A stretch of 64,000 nucleotides of DNA from an uncultured Clostridia bacterium (GCA_945876285.1 CAMCNO010000002.1:62001-126000), one strand, 5' to 3'. Counted from the stretch's first letter, positions 53,104-63,835 are shown. Notes: a model not told the origin generated them from the letters alone. A program made the numbers and translations.

Positions 53104-54003
53104 TCAGTCGTCGTTGTAGCCGAAAGACCGCACGTAATTAACGTTGTCTCTCCAGTTTTCCTTGACCTTGACCCAGGTCTCCAGGTACACCTTGGTGCCC
53201 ATGAACTTTTCGATATCATGGCGGGCCATGGTGCTGATCTTTTTCAGCATGGCCCCCTGCTTGCCGATGATGATGCCTTTATGGCTGGCCCTTTCGCAGT
53301 AGATGGTGGCGTCTACGTCGATGACGCCGGAATCCCGCTCGGAGAACTTGGTGATCTCCACGGCAGTGCCGTGGGGGATCTCCTTATCCAGGCACAGCAG
53401 CAGCTTCTCCCGGACGATCTCTCCCACCACCTGCCGCTCCGGCTGGTCGCTGGTCTGGCCGTCAGGGAACAGCTGGGGACCCTCGCTGGCGTACTTCCGC
53501 AGCTCGCGCATCAAATCATCCAGTCCGCTGCCGCTGTGGGCGGAGATGGGAATGATGGCATCGAAGCCGTCCCAGGCCTCGTTATAGGCGGCGATGACAG
53601 GCAGCAGTGCGGCAGGCTCCACGGTATCAATTTTATTGATGCAGAGGATGGCGGGCAGGCGCTCCTCTTTGATGCGCTCGATCAGAGCCAGCTCCGGACC
53701 GCCCACATGGGCGATGGGCTCCACCAGCAGCAGGGCGCAGTCCACGTCGGAGAGGCTGGAAGTGACGACCTTCACCATATAATCGCCCAAGGCGGACTTG
53801 GGCTTGTGGAGGCCGGGGGTGTCCAGCAGGATATACTGGGTGTCCTCCCGGTTCACCACGCCGTAGATGCGGTTCCGGGTGGTCTGGGCCTTGTTGGAGA
53901 CGATGGCGACCTTTTCGCCCACCAGGGCGTTGGTCAGGCTGGATTTGCCCACGTTGGGACGGCCGCAGACGGTGATCATAGCAACGTTTTTGATGTCAGA
54001 CAT
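53104..54003 (-). CDS. era: GTPase Era
   Basis: The 299-residue GTPase assists 30S ribosome maturation. G1 is G-R-P-N-V-G-K-S-S-L, G3 is D-T-P-G, G4 is N-K-I-D, and a C-terminal KH domain (K-G-I-I-I-G-K-Q-G-A-M-L-K-K-I) binds the 16S rRNA 3' end. Length is typical. It begins the operon that continues to yqzL, recO, mutS2, GNAT and udp. Confidence 0.97.
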   Translation of the reverse strand: MSDIKNVAMITVCGRPNVGKSSLTNALVGEKVAIVSNKAQTTRNRIYGVVNREDTQYILLDTPGLHKPKSALGDYMVKVVTSSLSDVDCALLLVEPIAHVGGPELALIERIKEERLPAILCINKIDTVEPAALLPVIAAYNEAWDGFDAIIPISAHSGSGLDDLMRELRKYASEGPQLFPDGQTSDQPERQVVGEIVREKLLLCLDKEIPHGTAVEITKFSERDSGVIDVDATIYCERASHKGIIIGKQGAMLKKISTMARHDIEKFMGTKVYLETWVKVKENWRDNVNYVRSFGYNDD

Positions 54004-54528
54004 AGGTGATCCTCAACTTTCTTTTGTTAAGCAATAGATTGGATGTCCCCCTTCGGGGAACGGGGGAATACCCGGCTTCGCCGGGTGGGGATACTGCACC
54101 CCCCATTTCCTTTTCGACGACGCCGAAAAAGAAACGGGCCGTGCACGGTCCAAAGGAAAAGGCGTTCATGCGCAAAGCCGGCACCTTTGGCGCCTTTTTG
54201 CGCAAAACAGGAGTCGTCGTGGCCGGTGCCCACGTCATTTGATAGTCTCCTACCGGATGCGCTATCCCCCTGGGGAACAAAGATGGTGCTTCTCCGCATT
54301 TGATAGCGTGGGTGCGGCTTTCGCCACCGTCTCCGGGTGAGGTTTCCAAAGGGGAGGGGCCGCGGCCCCTCCTCTTTGTGTCGTTTCAAGGGGGGGGAAT
54401 CGAAATCCCCCCGGGTTTCTCTTTGGGGGGCGTGGGGGACACTTCTCTTTTCAAAAGAGAAATGTCCCCTTCTCCCCCGTCCCGGTGGGGGGTACCGGGT
54501 CACACGACAGAGAATCCCAGCCTCTGCG
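54004..54528. other. Hairpin-rich intergenic region between uvrA and era
   Basis: No convincing gene lies in these 525 bases; the open frames across it lack ribosome sites and have no recognisable domains. The region contains several inverted repeats. They include GTCCCC/GGGGAAC near 54045, CCCGGCTTCGCCGGG near 54070, a 20-bp perfect palindrome at 54353-54372, and a long hairpin with arms GGGGACA (54435-54441) and TGTCCCC (54463-54469). It resembles a mosaic of small repeat elements, and may terminate uvrA. Confidence 0.6.
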
Positions 54529-57354
54529 TCACTTCAGCATTTTTTTCAGATACTGACCCGTGTAGCTTTCCGGGCAGGCAGCTACGGTCTCCGGAGTTCC
54601 AGTGCAGACGATGGTGCCGCCGCCGTCGCCGCCCTCGGGGCCCAGGTCGATGAGCCAATCGGCGCACTTGATGACATCCAGGTTGTGCTCGATGACCACC
54701 ACCGTATTGCCGGCGTCCACCAGCCGCTGGAGCACCTCCAGGAGCTTGCGCACGTCGTCGGTGTGGAGGCCCGTCGTCGGCTCGTCCAGGATATAGATGG
54801 TCCTGCCGGTGGCCTGCTTGGAAAGCTCCGTCGCCAGCTTCACCCGCTGGGCCTCGCCGCCGGACAGCTCCGTGGAGGGCTGGCCCAGCTTCACATAGCC
54901 CAGGCCCACGTCCTGGAGCGTCTGCAGCTTTTTGCGGATCTTCGGCAGGGCGGAGAAGAACTCCAGGGCCTCGTCCACGGTCATGTCCAGCACTTCCGCG
55001 ATGTTTTTGCCCTTGTAGTGGACCTCCAGGGTCTCCCGGTTGTACCGCTTGCCCTTGCAGACCTCGCAGGGGACGAAGATGTCCGGCAGGAAGTGCATCT
55101 CGATTTTCAGCACGCCGTCGCCGGAGCAGGCCTCGCACCGTCCGCCCCGGACGTTGAAGCTGAACCGCCCCGGGCCGTAGCCCCGGCTCTTGGCCTCCTG
55201 GGTGGAGGAAAACAGGTCCCGGATGTCGTTGAACAGCCCCGTATAGGTGGCGGGGTTGGACCGGGGCGTGCGGCCGATGGGGCTCTGGTCGATGTTGACC
55301 ACCTTGTCCAGGTACTCGATGCCCTCAATGGCGTCGCACTTGCCGGGGTGGACCTTCATGCGCATGAGGTCCGCACCCAGCCGCTTGAACAATATCTCAT
55401 TCACCAGAGAGGATTTGCCGCTGCCGGACACGCCGGTAACGGCGGTGAAGGTGCCCAGGGGGAAATCCACGTCCACATGGCGGAGGTTGTTCTCCGCCGC
55501 ACCTACGACCCGCAGGAATTTTCCGTTACCGGGGCGGCGCTCTGTGGGAACGGGGATTTTCTTCTTGCCGGAGAGGTACTGGCCGGTCAGGGAGTTGGGG
55601 TTGGCCATGACCTCCTCCGGCGTACCGGCGGCCACCACCTGGCCGCCGTGGATGCCAGCGCCGGGGCCGATGTCGATGAGATAATCGGCGGCACGCATGG
55701 TATCCTCGTCGTGCTCCACCACCAGGAGAGTATTGCCCATATCCCGCAGCTCGCAGAGGGTGGCAAGGAGCTTGTCGTTATCCCGCTGGTGCAATCCGAT
55801 GGAGGGTTCGTCCAGGATATAGAGGACGCCCATCAGAGAGGAGCCGATTTGCGTTGCCAGGCGGATGCGCTGGCTCTCGCCGCCGGAGAGGGTCCCGGCG
55901 GCACGGCTCAGCGTCAGGTAGCCCAGGCCCACGGACTTCAAAAAGCCCAAACGGGAACGAATTTCCTTCAAAATACGGTCAGCAATGAGATGCTGCTGGT
56001 TCGTCAGCTCCAGCTTCTCCACCCAGTCCAACTCATCTACCACCGACAACGTGGTGAAGTCGTGGATATTCTGATTCCCCACGGTGACGGCCAGGGACTC
56101 CTTTTTCAGACGCATCCCCCTGCACTCCGGGCAGGGGCATTCCGCCATCATCTCTTCCAGCTCCCGCTTGCTGGCATCGGACTGGGTCTCCTCATAGCGG
56201 CGGCGGACGTTGTTGCAGATGCCTTCGAAGGGCTGGTACAGCACACCCTTGCCCCGGGGCTGGTCGTAGTGCAGCTCCAGCTTTTCCCCGCCGGTGCCGT
56301 AGAGGATGACGTTTTTCACCTCGTCGGACAGGTCCTTCCACGGCTCCATCAAAGAGAAGTGGTACTTTTTGGCCAGGGCGTCGAAGTACATCCGGGAAAT
56401 GCCGTCGGAGCGGATATTGCCCCAGCCGCTGGCCTGAATAGCGCCGTCCAGAATGCTGAGCTTTTCGTCCGGCACCACCAGGGCCGGGTCTACCTTCAAC
56501 TGGCTGCCCAGACCCGTGCAGGCGGGGCAGGCGCCGAAGGGGTTGTTGAAGGAGAACATCCGGGGCGTCAGCTCCTCGATGGAGATGCCGCAGTCCTCGC
56601 AGGCATAATTCTGGGAGAACACCAGGTCCTTTTCCTCCCGTAGGAGGTTGATGACGACCAGCCCGCCGGAGAGGGCCGCGGCGGTCTCCACGGAGTCCGT
56701 CAGCCGCTGCTGGAGACCCTCCCGGATGATGAGGCGGTCCACGATGACCTCGATGTTGTGCTTTTTGTTCTTCTCCAGCTTGATCTCCTCGTCCAGGTCG
56801 TACAGGCTACCGTCAGCCCGGACGCGGACGTAGCCGGAGCGCTTGGCGTCCTCGAACACCTTGGTGTGCTCGCCCTTCTTGCCCCGGATGACAGGGGCCA
56901 TCACCTGAATACGGGTGCCCTCGGGGAGGGCAAGCACCTGGTCGATGATCTGGTCGATGGTCTGCTGTTTGATCTCCTTGCCGCACTTGGGGCAGTGGGG
57001 GGTGCCCACCCGGGCCCACAGCAGGCGGAGGTAGTCGTAAATTTCAGTGACGGTGCCCACGGTGGACCGGGGGTTCTTGCTGGTGGTCTTCTGGTCAATG
57101 GAAATGGCGGGGGAAAGGCCCTCGATATAGTCCACGTCCGGCTTGTCCATCTGGCCCAGGAACATCCGGGCGTAGGAGCTGAGGCTCTCCACATAGCGGC
57201 GCTGGCCCTCGGCGTAGATGGTATCAAACGCCAGAGAGGACTTGCCGGAGCCGGAGAGGCCCGTCATCACCACCAGCTTGTCCCGGGGGATGGTGACGTC
57301 GATATTTTTCAGATTGTTGGCGCGGGCGCCCTTGACAATGATCTTATCCTGCAT
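54529..57354 (-). CDS. uvrA: Excinuclease ABC subunit A
   Basis: The 941-residue DNA damage sensor has two ABC ATPase halves: Walker A G-L-S-G-S-G-K-S near residue 30 and G-V-S-G-S-G-K-S near residue 630, each with L-S-G-G-E signatures. The zinc finger (C-E-A-C-S-G-D-G and C-E-V-C) lies in the second half. It forms UvrA2B with uvrB encoded upstream in the same operon. uvrC is not in the window. It starts 35 bases after ybaK. Confidence 0.98.
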   Translation of the reverse strand: MQDKIIVKGARANNLKNIDVTIPRDKLVVMTGLSGSGKSSLAFDTIYAEGQRRYVESLSSYARMFLGQMDKPDVDYIEGLSPAISIDQKTTSKNPRSTVGTVTEIYDYLRLLWARVGTPHCPKCGKEIKQQTIDQIIDQVLALPEGTRIQVMAPVIRGKKGEHTKVFEDAKRSGYVRVRADGSLYDLDEEIKLEKNKKHNIEVIVDRLIIREGLQQRLTDSVETAAALSGGLVVINLLREEKDLVFSQNYACEDCGISIEELTPRMFSFNNPFGACPACTGLGSQLKVDPALVVPDEKLSILDGAIQASGWGNIRSDGISRMYFDALAKKYHFSLMEPWKDLSDEVKNVILYGTGGEKLELHYDQPRGKGVLYQPFEGICNNVRRRYEETQSDASKRELEEMMAECPCPECRGMRLKKESLAVTVGNQNIHDFTTLSVVDELDWVEKLELTNQQHLIADRILKEIRSRLGFLKSVGLGYLTLSRAAGTLSGGESQRIRLATQIGSSLMGVLYILDEPSIGLHQRDNDKLLATLCELRDMGNTLLVVEHDEDTMRAADYLIDIGPGAGIHGGQVVAAGTPEEVMANPNSLTGQYLSGKKKIPVPTERRPGNGKFLRVVGAAENNLRHVDVDFPLGTFTAVTGVSGSGKSSLVNEILFKRLGADLMRMKVHPGKCDAIEGIEYLDKVVNIDQSPIGRTPRSNPATYTGLFNDIRDLFSSTQEAKSRGYGPGRFSFNVRGGRCEACSGDGVLKIEMHFLPDIFVPCEVCKGKRYNRETLEVHYKGKNIAEVLDMTVDEALEFFSALPKIRKKLQTLQDVGLGYVKLGQPSTELSGGEAQRVKLATELSKQATGRTIYILDEPTTGLHTDDVRKLLEVLQRLVDAGNTVVVIEHNLDVIKCADWLIDLGPEGGDGGGTIVCTGTPETVAACPESYTGQYLKKMLK

Positions 57355-57389
57355 CGGTGAATGGTTCTCCTTTTTGCAAACTGTGGAGC

Positions 57390-57875
57390 TTACTCCACAA
57401 CAATGTCCGCCGCTGTCGCTCCCAACAGGTCCAGCAGCGCCTGGGGCGGCACCTCCACCTGGGCGCCGATCTTTCCGGCGGAGACGCAGATGGTGTCGAA
57501 CAGCACCACCGTCTCATGAAACACTGTGGGGAACTGCTTTTTCATGCCCACTGGGCTGCAGCCGCCGTGGACATACCCAGTGAGAGGCAGCAGCTCCTTT
57601 TGATGGATCATGGCGATGGACTTCTCCCCCACCGCTTTGGCGGCTTTTTTCAAGTCCAGGTTTTCCGCAACAGGGACATCAAATACATAATAGCTCCCGC
57701 TGGCGCCCTTTGTCACCAGGGTTTTGAACACCTGCTCCACGTCCTGCCCCAGATAGCTTGCCACGCTGACGCCATCGATGGGGCCGTCCGCCGGGTAGGT
57801 ATGGGGCGTATAGGGGATGCCATGCTGCTCCAGCACCCGCATCACATTCGTCTTTTCCTCTTTTTTCTTTGCCAT
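57390..57875 (-). CDS. ybaK: Cys-tRNA(Pro) deacylase YbaK-like
   Basis: The 161-residue protein is a stand-alone YbaK-type editing domain, with [15 protein letters not shown] and the [11 protein letters not shown] motif. It hydrolyses Cys-tRNA-Pro in known cases. It is a second paralog, more canonical than the one at 15408-15893. It begins four bases after the EamA gene. Confidence 0.92.
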   Translation of the reverse strand: MAKKKEEKTNVMRVLEQHGIPYTPHTYPADGPIDGVSVASYLGQDVEQVFKTLVTKGASGSYYVFDVPVAENLDLKKAAKAVGEKSIAMIHQKELLPLTGYVHGGCSPVGMKKQFPTVFHETVVLFDTICVSAGKIGAQVEVPPQALLDLLGATAADIVVE

Positions 57876-57879
57876 GCTT

Positions 57880-58770
57880 TCACCTCAAAATCGCAACGCC
57901 CGCCAGCACGCAGATGATGCCGATGACAGTAGCGGTGTTGACCGGCTCGCCAAAGGCCAGGATGCCCGCCAGGGCGGCCACCACCGGCTCCAGGCTTGCC
58001 ATGATGGAGGCCTGTCCCGGTTCCACCCGGCTCAGGCCCTTCGTATAAAAGATGTAGGGCAGAACGGTGGAGAATACCACCAGTCCCGCCGCCGTCAGCC
58101 ACAGCTCCGGCTTTTCCAGCGCCGGGCCCAAGGTTTTGGAGCCGGGAACCAGCACCAGAGACGCAGGCCCTGCGAACAGGAACGTCCAGACTGTGACGGT
58201 CATAGAGCTGTAATGGGCCAGAGCGTAGGGGGCAAAGATGCTGTACAGCGCATAGAAGAATCCGGCCCCCAGGCCCAGCAGGATACCGCCCAGAGTGACA
58301 GTCAGGCCGCCGGAAAACACCCCGCATACCAGGGCACAGCCCACCAGCGTCAGCAGCAGGGCCAGCAGCTTCTTTTTCGTCACCGGAGCTTTCCACAAAA
58401 GGGCGGATAGAACCACCACAAAGGACGGGGCGGTGTACAGCAGAATGGACGCCACCGCCAAAGAGCAGAGCTTCTGGCAGGTGAAGTAGCACATCGTAAA
58501 CAGCACCACACTGATAACACCGGTGCCGAAGAAGTATTTCAGGTGCTCCCGCTTTACCCGGAACACGGAGCAGTCTTTGACGGCGAAGATGAGCGCCAGC
58601 AGCACCATGCCGCCGAAGTTCCGCACCACTACGATGTCCGTGGGGGAAAAGCCGCCCGCCATCAATCGGCGGTTCCACAGTCCGATAATGCCCCACAGGG
58701 CCGCTGCCAGCAGGATACTGGCATACGCCCCTGCCGGGGCTTTTTTCTGCGTTTCTGTTATCTCACTCAC
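57880..58770 (-). CDS. EamA/DMT-superfamily transporter
   Basis: The 296-residue protein has ten hydrophobic helices in two EamA repeats, with A-A-L-W-G-I-I-G-L-W-N and the later E-P-V-V-A-A-L-A-G-I-L-A-F-G-E-P signature. It probably exports metabolites such as amino acids. It starts with GTG 58770, which overlaps the end of the mmcQ-like gene, and is embedded in a DNA repair operon without an obvious link to it. Confidence 0.9.
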   Translation of the reverse strand: MSEITETQKKAPAGAYASILLAAALWGIIGLWNRRLMAGGFSPTDIVVVRNFGGMVLLALIFAVKDCSVFRVKREHLKYFFGTGVISVVLFTMCYFTCQKLCSLAVASILLYTAPSFVVVLSALLWKAPVTKKKLLALLLTLVGCALVCGVFSGGLTVTLGGILLGLGAGFFYALYSIFAPYALAHYSSMTVTVWTFLFAGPASLVLVPGSKTLGPALEKPELWLTAAGLVVFSTVLPYIFYTKGLSRVEPGQASIMASLEPVVAALAGILAFGEPVNTATVIGIICVLAGVAILR

Positions 58771-59143
58771 AGCTTTTGATCTCTCTTTGCACGTATTTGG
58801 GCAGCTTTTCCAGCACCAGACGATGGGAGTCGGCGCACAACTCCCGCAGCAGATCGTCCGGCAGCTCTCCGTCTAAAAAGCAGGCGATCCAGGTGCGCTT
58901 GTCGGAATAGAAACCCGGCAGGATGTCCGGGTAAGACGCCCGGAGCAGTTCAGACCGGGCCGGGTCACATTTCAGGTTGATAAGGTCGTGGCCGCCGTAG
59001 GTCTTGTGCTCCGGGCCGGGAGAACAGACGGCGGCGAACAGCTTGCCCCGGAGCATATAGCGGAACCAGCCCCACTCGGGCTTGTAGTCCTTCTCCGCAC
59101 CAGGCAGAGACAGGAGGTATGCATCCAGCCATTCGTACCGCAT
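58763..59143 (-). CDS. MmcQ/YjbR-family protein
   Basis: The 126-residue protein has the MmcQ/YjbR fold: K-D-Y-K-P-E-W-G-W-F-R-Y near the start, K-L-F-A-A-V, and the N-L-K-C-D-P segment. Family members bind double-stranded DNA with a CyaY-like fold. Its ATG overlaps the uvrB stop by one base, so it is coupled to uvrB. Confidence 0.92.
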   Translation of the reverse strand: MRYEWLDAYLLSLPGAEKDYKPEWGWFRYMLRGKLFAAVCSPGPEHKTYGGHDLINLKCDPARSELLRASYPDILPGFYSDKRTWIACFLDGELPDDLLRELCADSHRLVLEKLPKYVQREIKSCE

Positions 59144-61110
59144 TACTTCTCTCCTCTCAGTTCGATGATGCGGTCACGCAGCACCGCCGCATACTCGAAT
59201 TCCAGCATCTTGGACGCCTCTTTCATTTCTTTCTCCAGCTTGGCGATTTCGGCGGCACGCTCCTGGTCGGTCAGCTTGCGCTTCCTGCCCTTGTCGGTGT
59301 CGCCCTCCGCGGTCTTGGAAATCTCCAGCACCTCCCGGACGCCCTTGATGATGGTCTTGGGGACGATGCCATGTTCCTTGTTGAAGTTGTCCTGAATCGT
59401 GCGGCGGCGCTCCGTCTCGTCGATGGCCGCCCGCATGGAGGGCGTGACCTCATCGGCATACATAATCACCAAGCCCTCAGCGTTCCGGGCGGCGCGGCCG
59501 ATGGTCTGAATGAGGGAGGTCTCGGAGCGGAGGAAGCCCTCCTTGTCCGCGTCCAGGATGGCGACAAGGGAGACCTCCGGCAGATCCAGACCCTCCCGCA
59601 GGAGGTTGATGCCCACCAGAACGTCAAATTCGCCCAGCCGCAGATCCCGGATGATCTCCATCCGTTCGATGGTCTGCACGTCGGAGTGCATATACCGCAC
59701 CCGGATACCGGCGTTTTTGAAAAACTCCGTCAGATCCTCCGCCATCTTCTTGGTGAGCGTCGTCACCAGCACCCGCTCGTTCTTTTCGGCGCGCGCTCTG
59801 ATCTCGTCCATCAGGTCGTCGATCTGTCCCGTGACGGGCCGGACCTCCACCTTGGGGTCCAGCAGGCCGGTGGGGCGGATGACCTGCTCCACCACCTGGT
59901 CCGCCCGCTCCCGCTCATAGGGGCCGGGGGTGGCGGAGACGAACACTGCCTGGCCGATACGCTCCTCAAATTCCTCAAATTTCAGGGGGCGGTTATCGTA
60001 GGCACAGGGCAGGCGGAAACCGTAATGCACCAAGCTGTCCTTCCGGGCGTGGTCGCCGTTGTACATAGCCCGCACCTGGGGCAGTGTCACATGGCTCTCG
60101 TCCACGAACAGCAGAAAATCGTCGGGGAAGAAGTCCAGCAGGGTCATGGGAGCCGACCCGGCGGGGCGCTCAGATATAATGCGGGAGTAGTTCTCGATGC
60201 CGGAGCAGTAGCCCAGCTCCGCCATCATCTCCATGTCGTATTCCGTGCGCTGGCGGATGCGCTGGGCCTCCACCAGCTGGTCGTTTTCGGTAAAGACCTT
60301 GACCTGTTCTTCCATCTCTTTGCGAATTTCCCCGATGGCCCGGTCCATCTTGTCCTTGGTGGTGACGTAATGGCTGGCGGGGTAGATGGCAATGTGGTTC
60401 AGCACCCGGTTCACGGAGCCGGTGATGGGGTTGAAATCGGAAATGCGGTCGATCTCGTCCCCGAAGAACTCCACCCGAATGGCATGGTCCTTGTAATAGG
60501 CAGGGTACAGCTCCACGGTGTCGCCCCGGACCCGGAACATGTTCCGCTCGAAAGCAATGTCGTTCCGCTCATAGCGAATCTCCACCAGACGGCGCAGCAG
60601 CTCGTCCCGCTCCCATTCCGCCCCCACCCGGAGGGACACCACCAGCTTGGCGAAGTCATCCGGCTCGCCCAGGCCGTAGATGCAGGAGACAGAGGACACC
60701 ACGATGACGTCCCGCCGCTCCAGCAGGGCGCAGGTGGCGCTGAGCCGCAGGCGGTCGATCTCCTCGTTGGTGGAGGCATCCTTGGCGATATAGGTGTCGG
60801 TGTGGGGGATATAGGCCTCGGGCTGGTAGTAGTCGTAATAGGAAACAAAATACTCCACAGCGTTGTTGGGGAAAAACTCCTTGAACTCCGCGCAGAGCTG
60901 GGCCGCCAGGGTCTTGTTGTGGGCCAGCACCAACGTGGGACGCTGAACCTGCTCAATGACCTTGGCCATGGTGAAGGTCTTGCCGGAACCGGTGACGCCC
61001 AGCAGCACCTGCTCCTTCAACCCGTTCTCGATGCCCTCCGCCAGGGCGGCGATGGCCTCCGGCTGGTCACCACTGGGCTTATATTCAGATACAACTTCAA
61101 ATTTCGGCAT
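59143..61110 (-). CDS. uvrB: Excinuclease ABC subunit B
   Basis: The 655-residue helicase-like damage verifier has Walker A G-V-T-G-S-G-K-T (38-45), the beta-hairpin region [16 protein letters not shown]-like motif V-D-E-S-H and the C-terminal UVR domain for UvrC contact. ATG 61110 follows GGAG at six bases; a longer start lacks this. It is 11 bases after radC. Confidence 0.98.
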   Translation of the reverse strand: MPKFEVVSEYKPSGDQPEAIAALAEGIENGLKEQVLLGVTGSGKTFTMAKVIEQVQRPTLVLAHNKTLAAQLCAEFKEFFPNNAVEYFVSYYDYYQPEAYIPHTDTYIAKDASTNEEIDRLRLSATCALLERRDVIVVSSVSCIYGLGEPDDFAKLVVSLRVGAEWERDELLRRLVEIRYERNDIAFERNMFRVRGDTVELYPAYYKDHAIRVEFFGDEIDRISDFNPITGSVNRVLNHIAIYPASHYVTTKDKMDRAIGEIRKEMEEQVKVFTENDQLVEAQRIRQRTEYDMEMMAELGYCSGIENYSRIISERPAGSAPMTLLDFFPDDFLLFVDESHVTLPQVRAMYNGDHARKDSLVHYGFRLPCAYDNRPLKFEEFEERIGQAVFVSATPGPYERERADQVVEQVIRPTGLLDPKVEVRPVTGQIDDLMDEIRARAEKNERVLVTTLTKKMAEDLTEFFKNAGIRVRYMHSDVQTIERMEIIRDLRLGEFDVLVGINLLREGLDLPEVSLVAILDADKEGFLRSETSLIQTIGRAARNAEGLVIMYADEVTPSMRAAIDETERRRTIQDNFNKEHGIVPKTIIKGVREVLEISKTAEGDTDKGRKRKLTDQERAAEIAKLEKEMKEASKMLEFEYAAVLRDRIIELRGEK

Positions 61111-61121
61111 ATGGTTCTCCA

Positions 61122-61799
61122 TCAATTCGCAATATAACCCGAGTCGGCCATGGATACGAAATCTCCGTCGGCCACGATGATGTGGTCCGTCAGTGCCACG
61201 CCAACAACGGCCAAGGCCGTCTTCGCCCGGTCCGTGGCGGCGTAGTCATCCCGGGAGGGCAGAGCTACGCCGCTGGGGTGGTTGTGGGCCAGAACGACAG
61301 AGCTGGCGCCGGTGAGCAGGGCGTTTTCCACCAGGCGGCGGATGTCCAGGTCCGCCGATGCCACACCGCCCTCCCCCAGCTTCTTGCAGGCCAGGAGCTT
61401 GCCCTTGCGGTCCAGGCAGAGCTGGTAGACCACCTCGTTCTTCTCCCCCGCAAACCGCTCCAGCAGGTAGGCACCCACCCGCTCCACGGAGCTGAGCACC
61501 GTTTCCTGCTCCGCGTCGGACAGCCTGGCCTTGCGGTAGAGCTGGGGCGCCAGCTTCAGCAAAATCGCGGCGCTCTCCCCGACGCCCTCCACCTTTTTCA
61601 GGTCCTCCACCGGGGCGGTGAGGACGGCGGACAGGGAGCCGTACCGCTCCATCAGGGCGTGGGCGATGGGGTTGGTGTCCTTCCGGGGAATGGCGTAGTA
61701 CAGCAGCAGCTCCAGGGCCTCGTGGTCCGCGAAGGCGTCCAGGCCGCTCTTCAAAAAGCGCTGCCGCATCTTCTCTCTGTGTCCGTCATGGATACCCAC
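61122..61799 (-). CDS. radC: RadC-family JAB/MPN domain protein
   Basis: The 225-residue protein has a helix-hairpin-helix region ([12 protein letters not shown]) and the JAB/MPN metalloprotease motif [15 protein letters not shown]. The start is GTG 61799 ([11 protein letters not shown]) because GGAGGG lies upstream and the next ATG would cut the conserved N-terminus. RadC's role in repair is disputed. It heads the repair operon under a promoter at 61849-61878. Confidence 0.93.
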   Translation of the reverse strand: MGIHDGHREKMRQRFLKSGLDAFADHEALELLLYYAIPRKDTNPIAHALMERYGSLSAVLTAPVEDLKKVEGVGESAAILLKLAPQLYRKARLSDAEQETVLSSVERVGAYLLERFAGEKNEVVYQLCLDRKGKLLACKKLGEGGVASADLDIRRLVENALLTGASSVVLAHNHPSGVALPSRDDYAATDRAKTALAVVGVALTDHIIVADGDFVSMADSGYIAN

Positions 61800-61848
61800 C
61801 GGGAACTCCCTCCTCCGGCCTGGGGCCGCGTGATTTTCGGAATATTGT

Positions 61849-61878
61849 ATTATATCACGGGACCGCACTCTCCCACAA
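61849..61878 (-). promoter_or_regulatory. Promoter of the radC-uvrB-uvrA operon
   Basis: TTGTGG (plus 61873-61878), 18 bases, TATAAT (plus 61849-61854). I see no GAAC-N4-GTTC LexA box here. Confidence 0.65.
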
Positions 61879-62014
61879 GGTATTTTTCCAATTCCAGTTT
61901 GCTTTTATGATACCATCCCCCAATCCGAAATGCAGCATTTGTTCTATATTTTTATTTCAAATATCAGCACCTACCCAGACTGTTTCTCCACTGCCGAAAA
62001 TCCGGCTCCACGGG

Positions 62015-62043
62015 TTGACACGATGAAAAATTTGGCATAATAT
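62015..62043 (+). promoter_or_regulatory. Promoter of mgtE
   Basis: TTGACA (62015-62020), 17 bases, TAATAT (62038-62043), just before the M-box. The rest of the radC-mgtE gap (61879-62014) shows no feature apart from a 13-base palindrome AAATGCAGCATTT at 61928-61940. Confidence 0.88.
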
Positions 62044-62068
62044 AAATACAAAGAAACGGAAAACTACA

Positions 62069-62217
62069 TACGTCCGGTAGGTAAGGCTACCACAAGGATA
62101 CGGGTTGCTGCCGCGAAGTGATGGAGACATCACAAGATGGTTTGAACAGGCGATATCGAACACGAAGGTATCATCTAACGCAACTACACTGCCTTGTGAT
62201 GCTAAAGCTTGAACGGT
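62069..62217 (+). promoter_or_regulatory. M-box (ykoK) magnesium riboswitch
   Basis: The leader of mgtE shows the M-box landmarks in order: GGTAGGTAAGGCTACC, GGATACGGGTTGCTGCC, ACAGG, CGAACACGAAGGTATCATC, GCAACTACACTGCCTTGTGATG and GCTAAAGCTTGAACG. This is the Mg2+-sensing aptamer that, when Mg2+ is high, lets the terminator form. A GGAAAACGGC/GCCGTTTTCC stem (62220-62241) lies between aptamer and terminator. Confidence 0.9.
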
Positions 62218-62251
62218 CGGGAAAACGGCGCGCCGTTTTCCGGCAAGGAAG

Positions 62252-62299
62252 GGTTCTCCATTCGTACCGGACGGGACGATTGGAGAGCTTTGTTTTTTG
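62252..62299 (+). terminator. M-box-controlled terminator of mgtE
   Basis: TCTCCATTCGT and ACGATTGGAGA (about 62255-62265 and 62276-62286) form an 11-bp stem with one mismatch, followed by GCTTTGTTTTTTG, upstream of the mgtE start. Confidence 0.8.
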
Positions 62300-62327
62300 A
62301 TTATGTCAGGAAAGGAGGTCCCGCACT

Positions 62328-63713
62328 GTGTTTGAACTGGAAAATGAACGGACGGAGCTGTTGGAGCAAATCGAGGAGATGATCCAGCGAAAACGGTATG
62401 CCCCGCTGCGGGACCTGCTGCTGCCCCTGGAGGCGGCGGACATCGCCTCCCTCTTCGGAGAGTTGGACGAGGAGCGTCTGCCCCTGGTATTCCGCCTGCT
62501 GCCCAAGGAGCTGGCGGCGGAGGTATTCGTGGAGCTGGACTCCGACGAACAGGAAATGCTGATCCGGGGCTTTTCCAACACTGAGCTGAAAGAGGTGCTG
62601 GACGAGCTGTATCTGGACGATACCGTGGATATCGTGGAGGAAATGCCCGCCAATGTGGTCAAACGCATTCTGAAGCACTCCGACCCTGAGACCCGGAAGA
62701 GCATCAACGAGATTTTAAAATATCCCGACGACTCCACCGGCAGCATCATGACCACGGAGTTCGTGGATTTAAAGGAGACCATGACGGTGGAGGACGCCTT
62801 CAAGCGCATCCGCCGCACCGGCCCCGATAAAGAGACCATCAACCTCTGCTACGTCATTGATGACCACCGTCACCTCATCGGCCTGCTGTCCATCCGGACG
62901 CTGCTGCTGGCGGAGGACGACGACGTCATCGGCGATATCATGGAGCGGAACTTCATCTCCGTCCAGACCCTGGACGACCAGGAGACCACCGCCCAAGCCC
63001 TGAGCAAGTACGACTTCCTGGCCCTGCCGGTGGTGGACACGGAAAACCGCCTGGTGGGCATCGTCACCGTCGACGACGCCATGGACGTTATCGAGGAGGA
63101 GACCACCGAGGATATCGAGCTGATGGCGGCTATGCTGCCCTCCGACAAGCCCTACCTCAAGACCGGCGTGTTCGAGACCTGGAAGGCCCGCACACCCTGG
63201 CTGATGATTCTGATGCTCTCCGCCACCTTTACCGGCATCATCCTCACCCACTTTGAGGACGCCCTCATGTCCTGCGCCATTCTGACCTCCTTCGTGCCCA
63301 TGCTGTCCGGTACCGGTGGCAACAGCGGTACCCAGGCCTCCACCGCCATCATCCGTGCCCTGTCTCTGGGGGAGGTGCGGTTCTCCGATTCCCTCCAGGT
63401 GCTGTGGAAGGAGTTCCGGGTGTCCATCTGCTGCGGTCTCTGCCTGGCCGCCGCCAACTTCGGCAAAATGATGCTGATTGACCGCTGGCTGATGCACAAC
63501 CCCGCTGTGACGCCCATGGTGGCGCTGGTGGTCTGCGCCACGCTGATTGGCACGGTGGTCTGCGCCAAGCTGGTGGGCTGCACCTTGCCCATTCTGGCGG
63601 AAAAGGTGGGGTTTGACCCCGCGGTGATGGCTTCACCTTTTATCTCCACCATTGTGGACTCCCTGTCCCTGCTCATCTACTTCCGGTTCGCCACGCTGCT
63701 GCTTGGTATCTGA
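62328..63713 (+). CDS. mgtE: Magnesium transporter MgtE
   Basis: The 461-residue Mg2+ channel has an N-terminal superhelical MgtE_N domain, two CBS domains (about residues 145-265) forming the Mg2+ sensor, and five C-terminal membrane helices with G-T-G-G-N-S-G-T-Q-A at the pore. It starts at GTG 62328 behind AAAGGAGG. Expression is set by the M-box upstream, while the CBS domains gate the protein, so there are two layers of Mg2+ feedback. Confidence 0.97.
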   Translation: MFELENERTELLEQIEEMIQRKRYAPLRDLLLPLEAADIASLFGELDEERLPLVFRLLPKELAAEVFVELDSDEQEMLIRGFSNTELKEVLDELYLDDTVDIVEEMPANVVKRILKHSDPETRKSINEILKYPDDSTGSIMTTEFVDLKETMTVEDAFKRIRRTGPDKETINLCYVIDDHRHLIGLLSIRTLLLAEDDDVIGDIMERNFISVQTLDDQETTAQALSKYDFLALPVVDTENRLVGIVTVDDAMDVIEEETTEDIELMAAMLPSDKPYLKTGVFETWKARTPWLMILMLSATFTGIILTHFEDALMSCAILTSFVPMLSGTGGNSGTQASTAIIRALSLGEVRFSDSLQVLWKEFRVSICCGLCLAAANFGKMMLIDRWLMHNPAVTPMVALVVCATLIGTVVCAKLVGCTLPILAEKVGFDPAVMASPFISTIVDSLSLLIYFRFATLLLGI

Positions 63714-63726
63714 ACCATATTTTTTC

Positions 63727-63760
63727 AAAAACGGAGCTGCCCGCGCAGCTCCGTTTTTTT
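63727..63760 (+). terminator. Terminator of mgtE
   Basis: A 13-bp stem (63728-63740 with 63745-63757), 4-base loop, seven-base T run. Confidence 0.93.
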
Positions 63761-63835
63761 GCATAGTTTTGTCGGCGCGGCGTACACTACCTACCGGCGA
63801 AAGCCAAAATTCTTTCAACCGGGAGGTCTTTGACC

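Noticed and set aside
54300-54653. Open frames in the uvrA-era gap
   Set aside because: They span hairpins, lack ribosome sites and show proline/glycine-rich translations typical of non-coding GC-rich DNA.
61928-61940. Palindrome AAATGCAGCATTT as a possible LexA box for the repair operon
   Set aside because: It lacks the GAAC-N4-GTTC form of Gram-positive LexA sites and lies about 50 bases upstream of the -35, so it is noted only as a palindrome.
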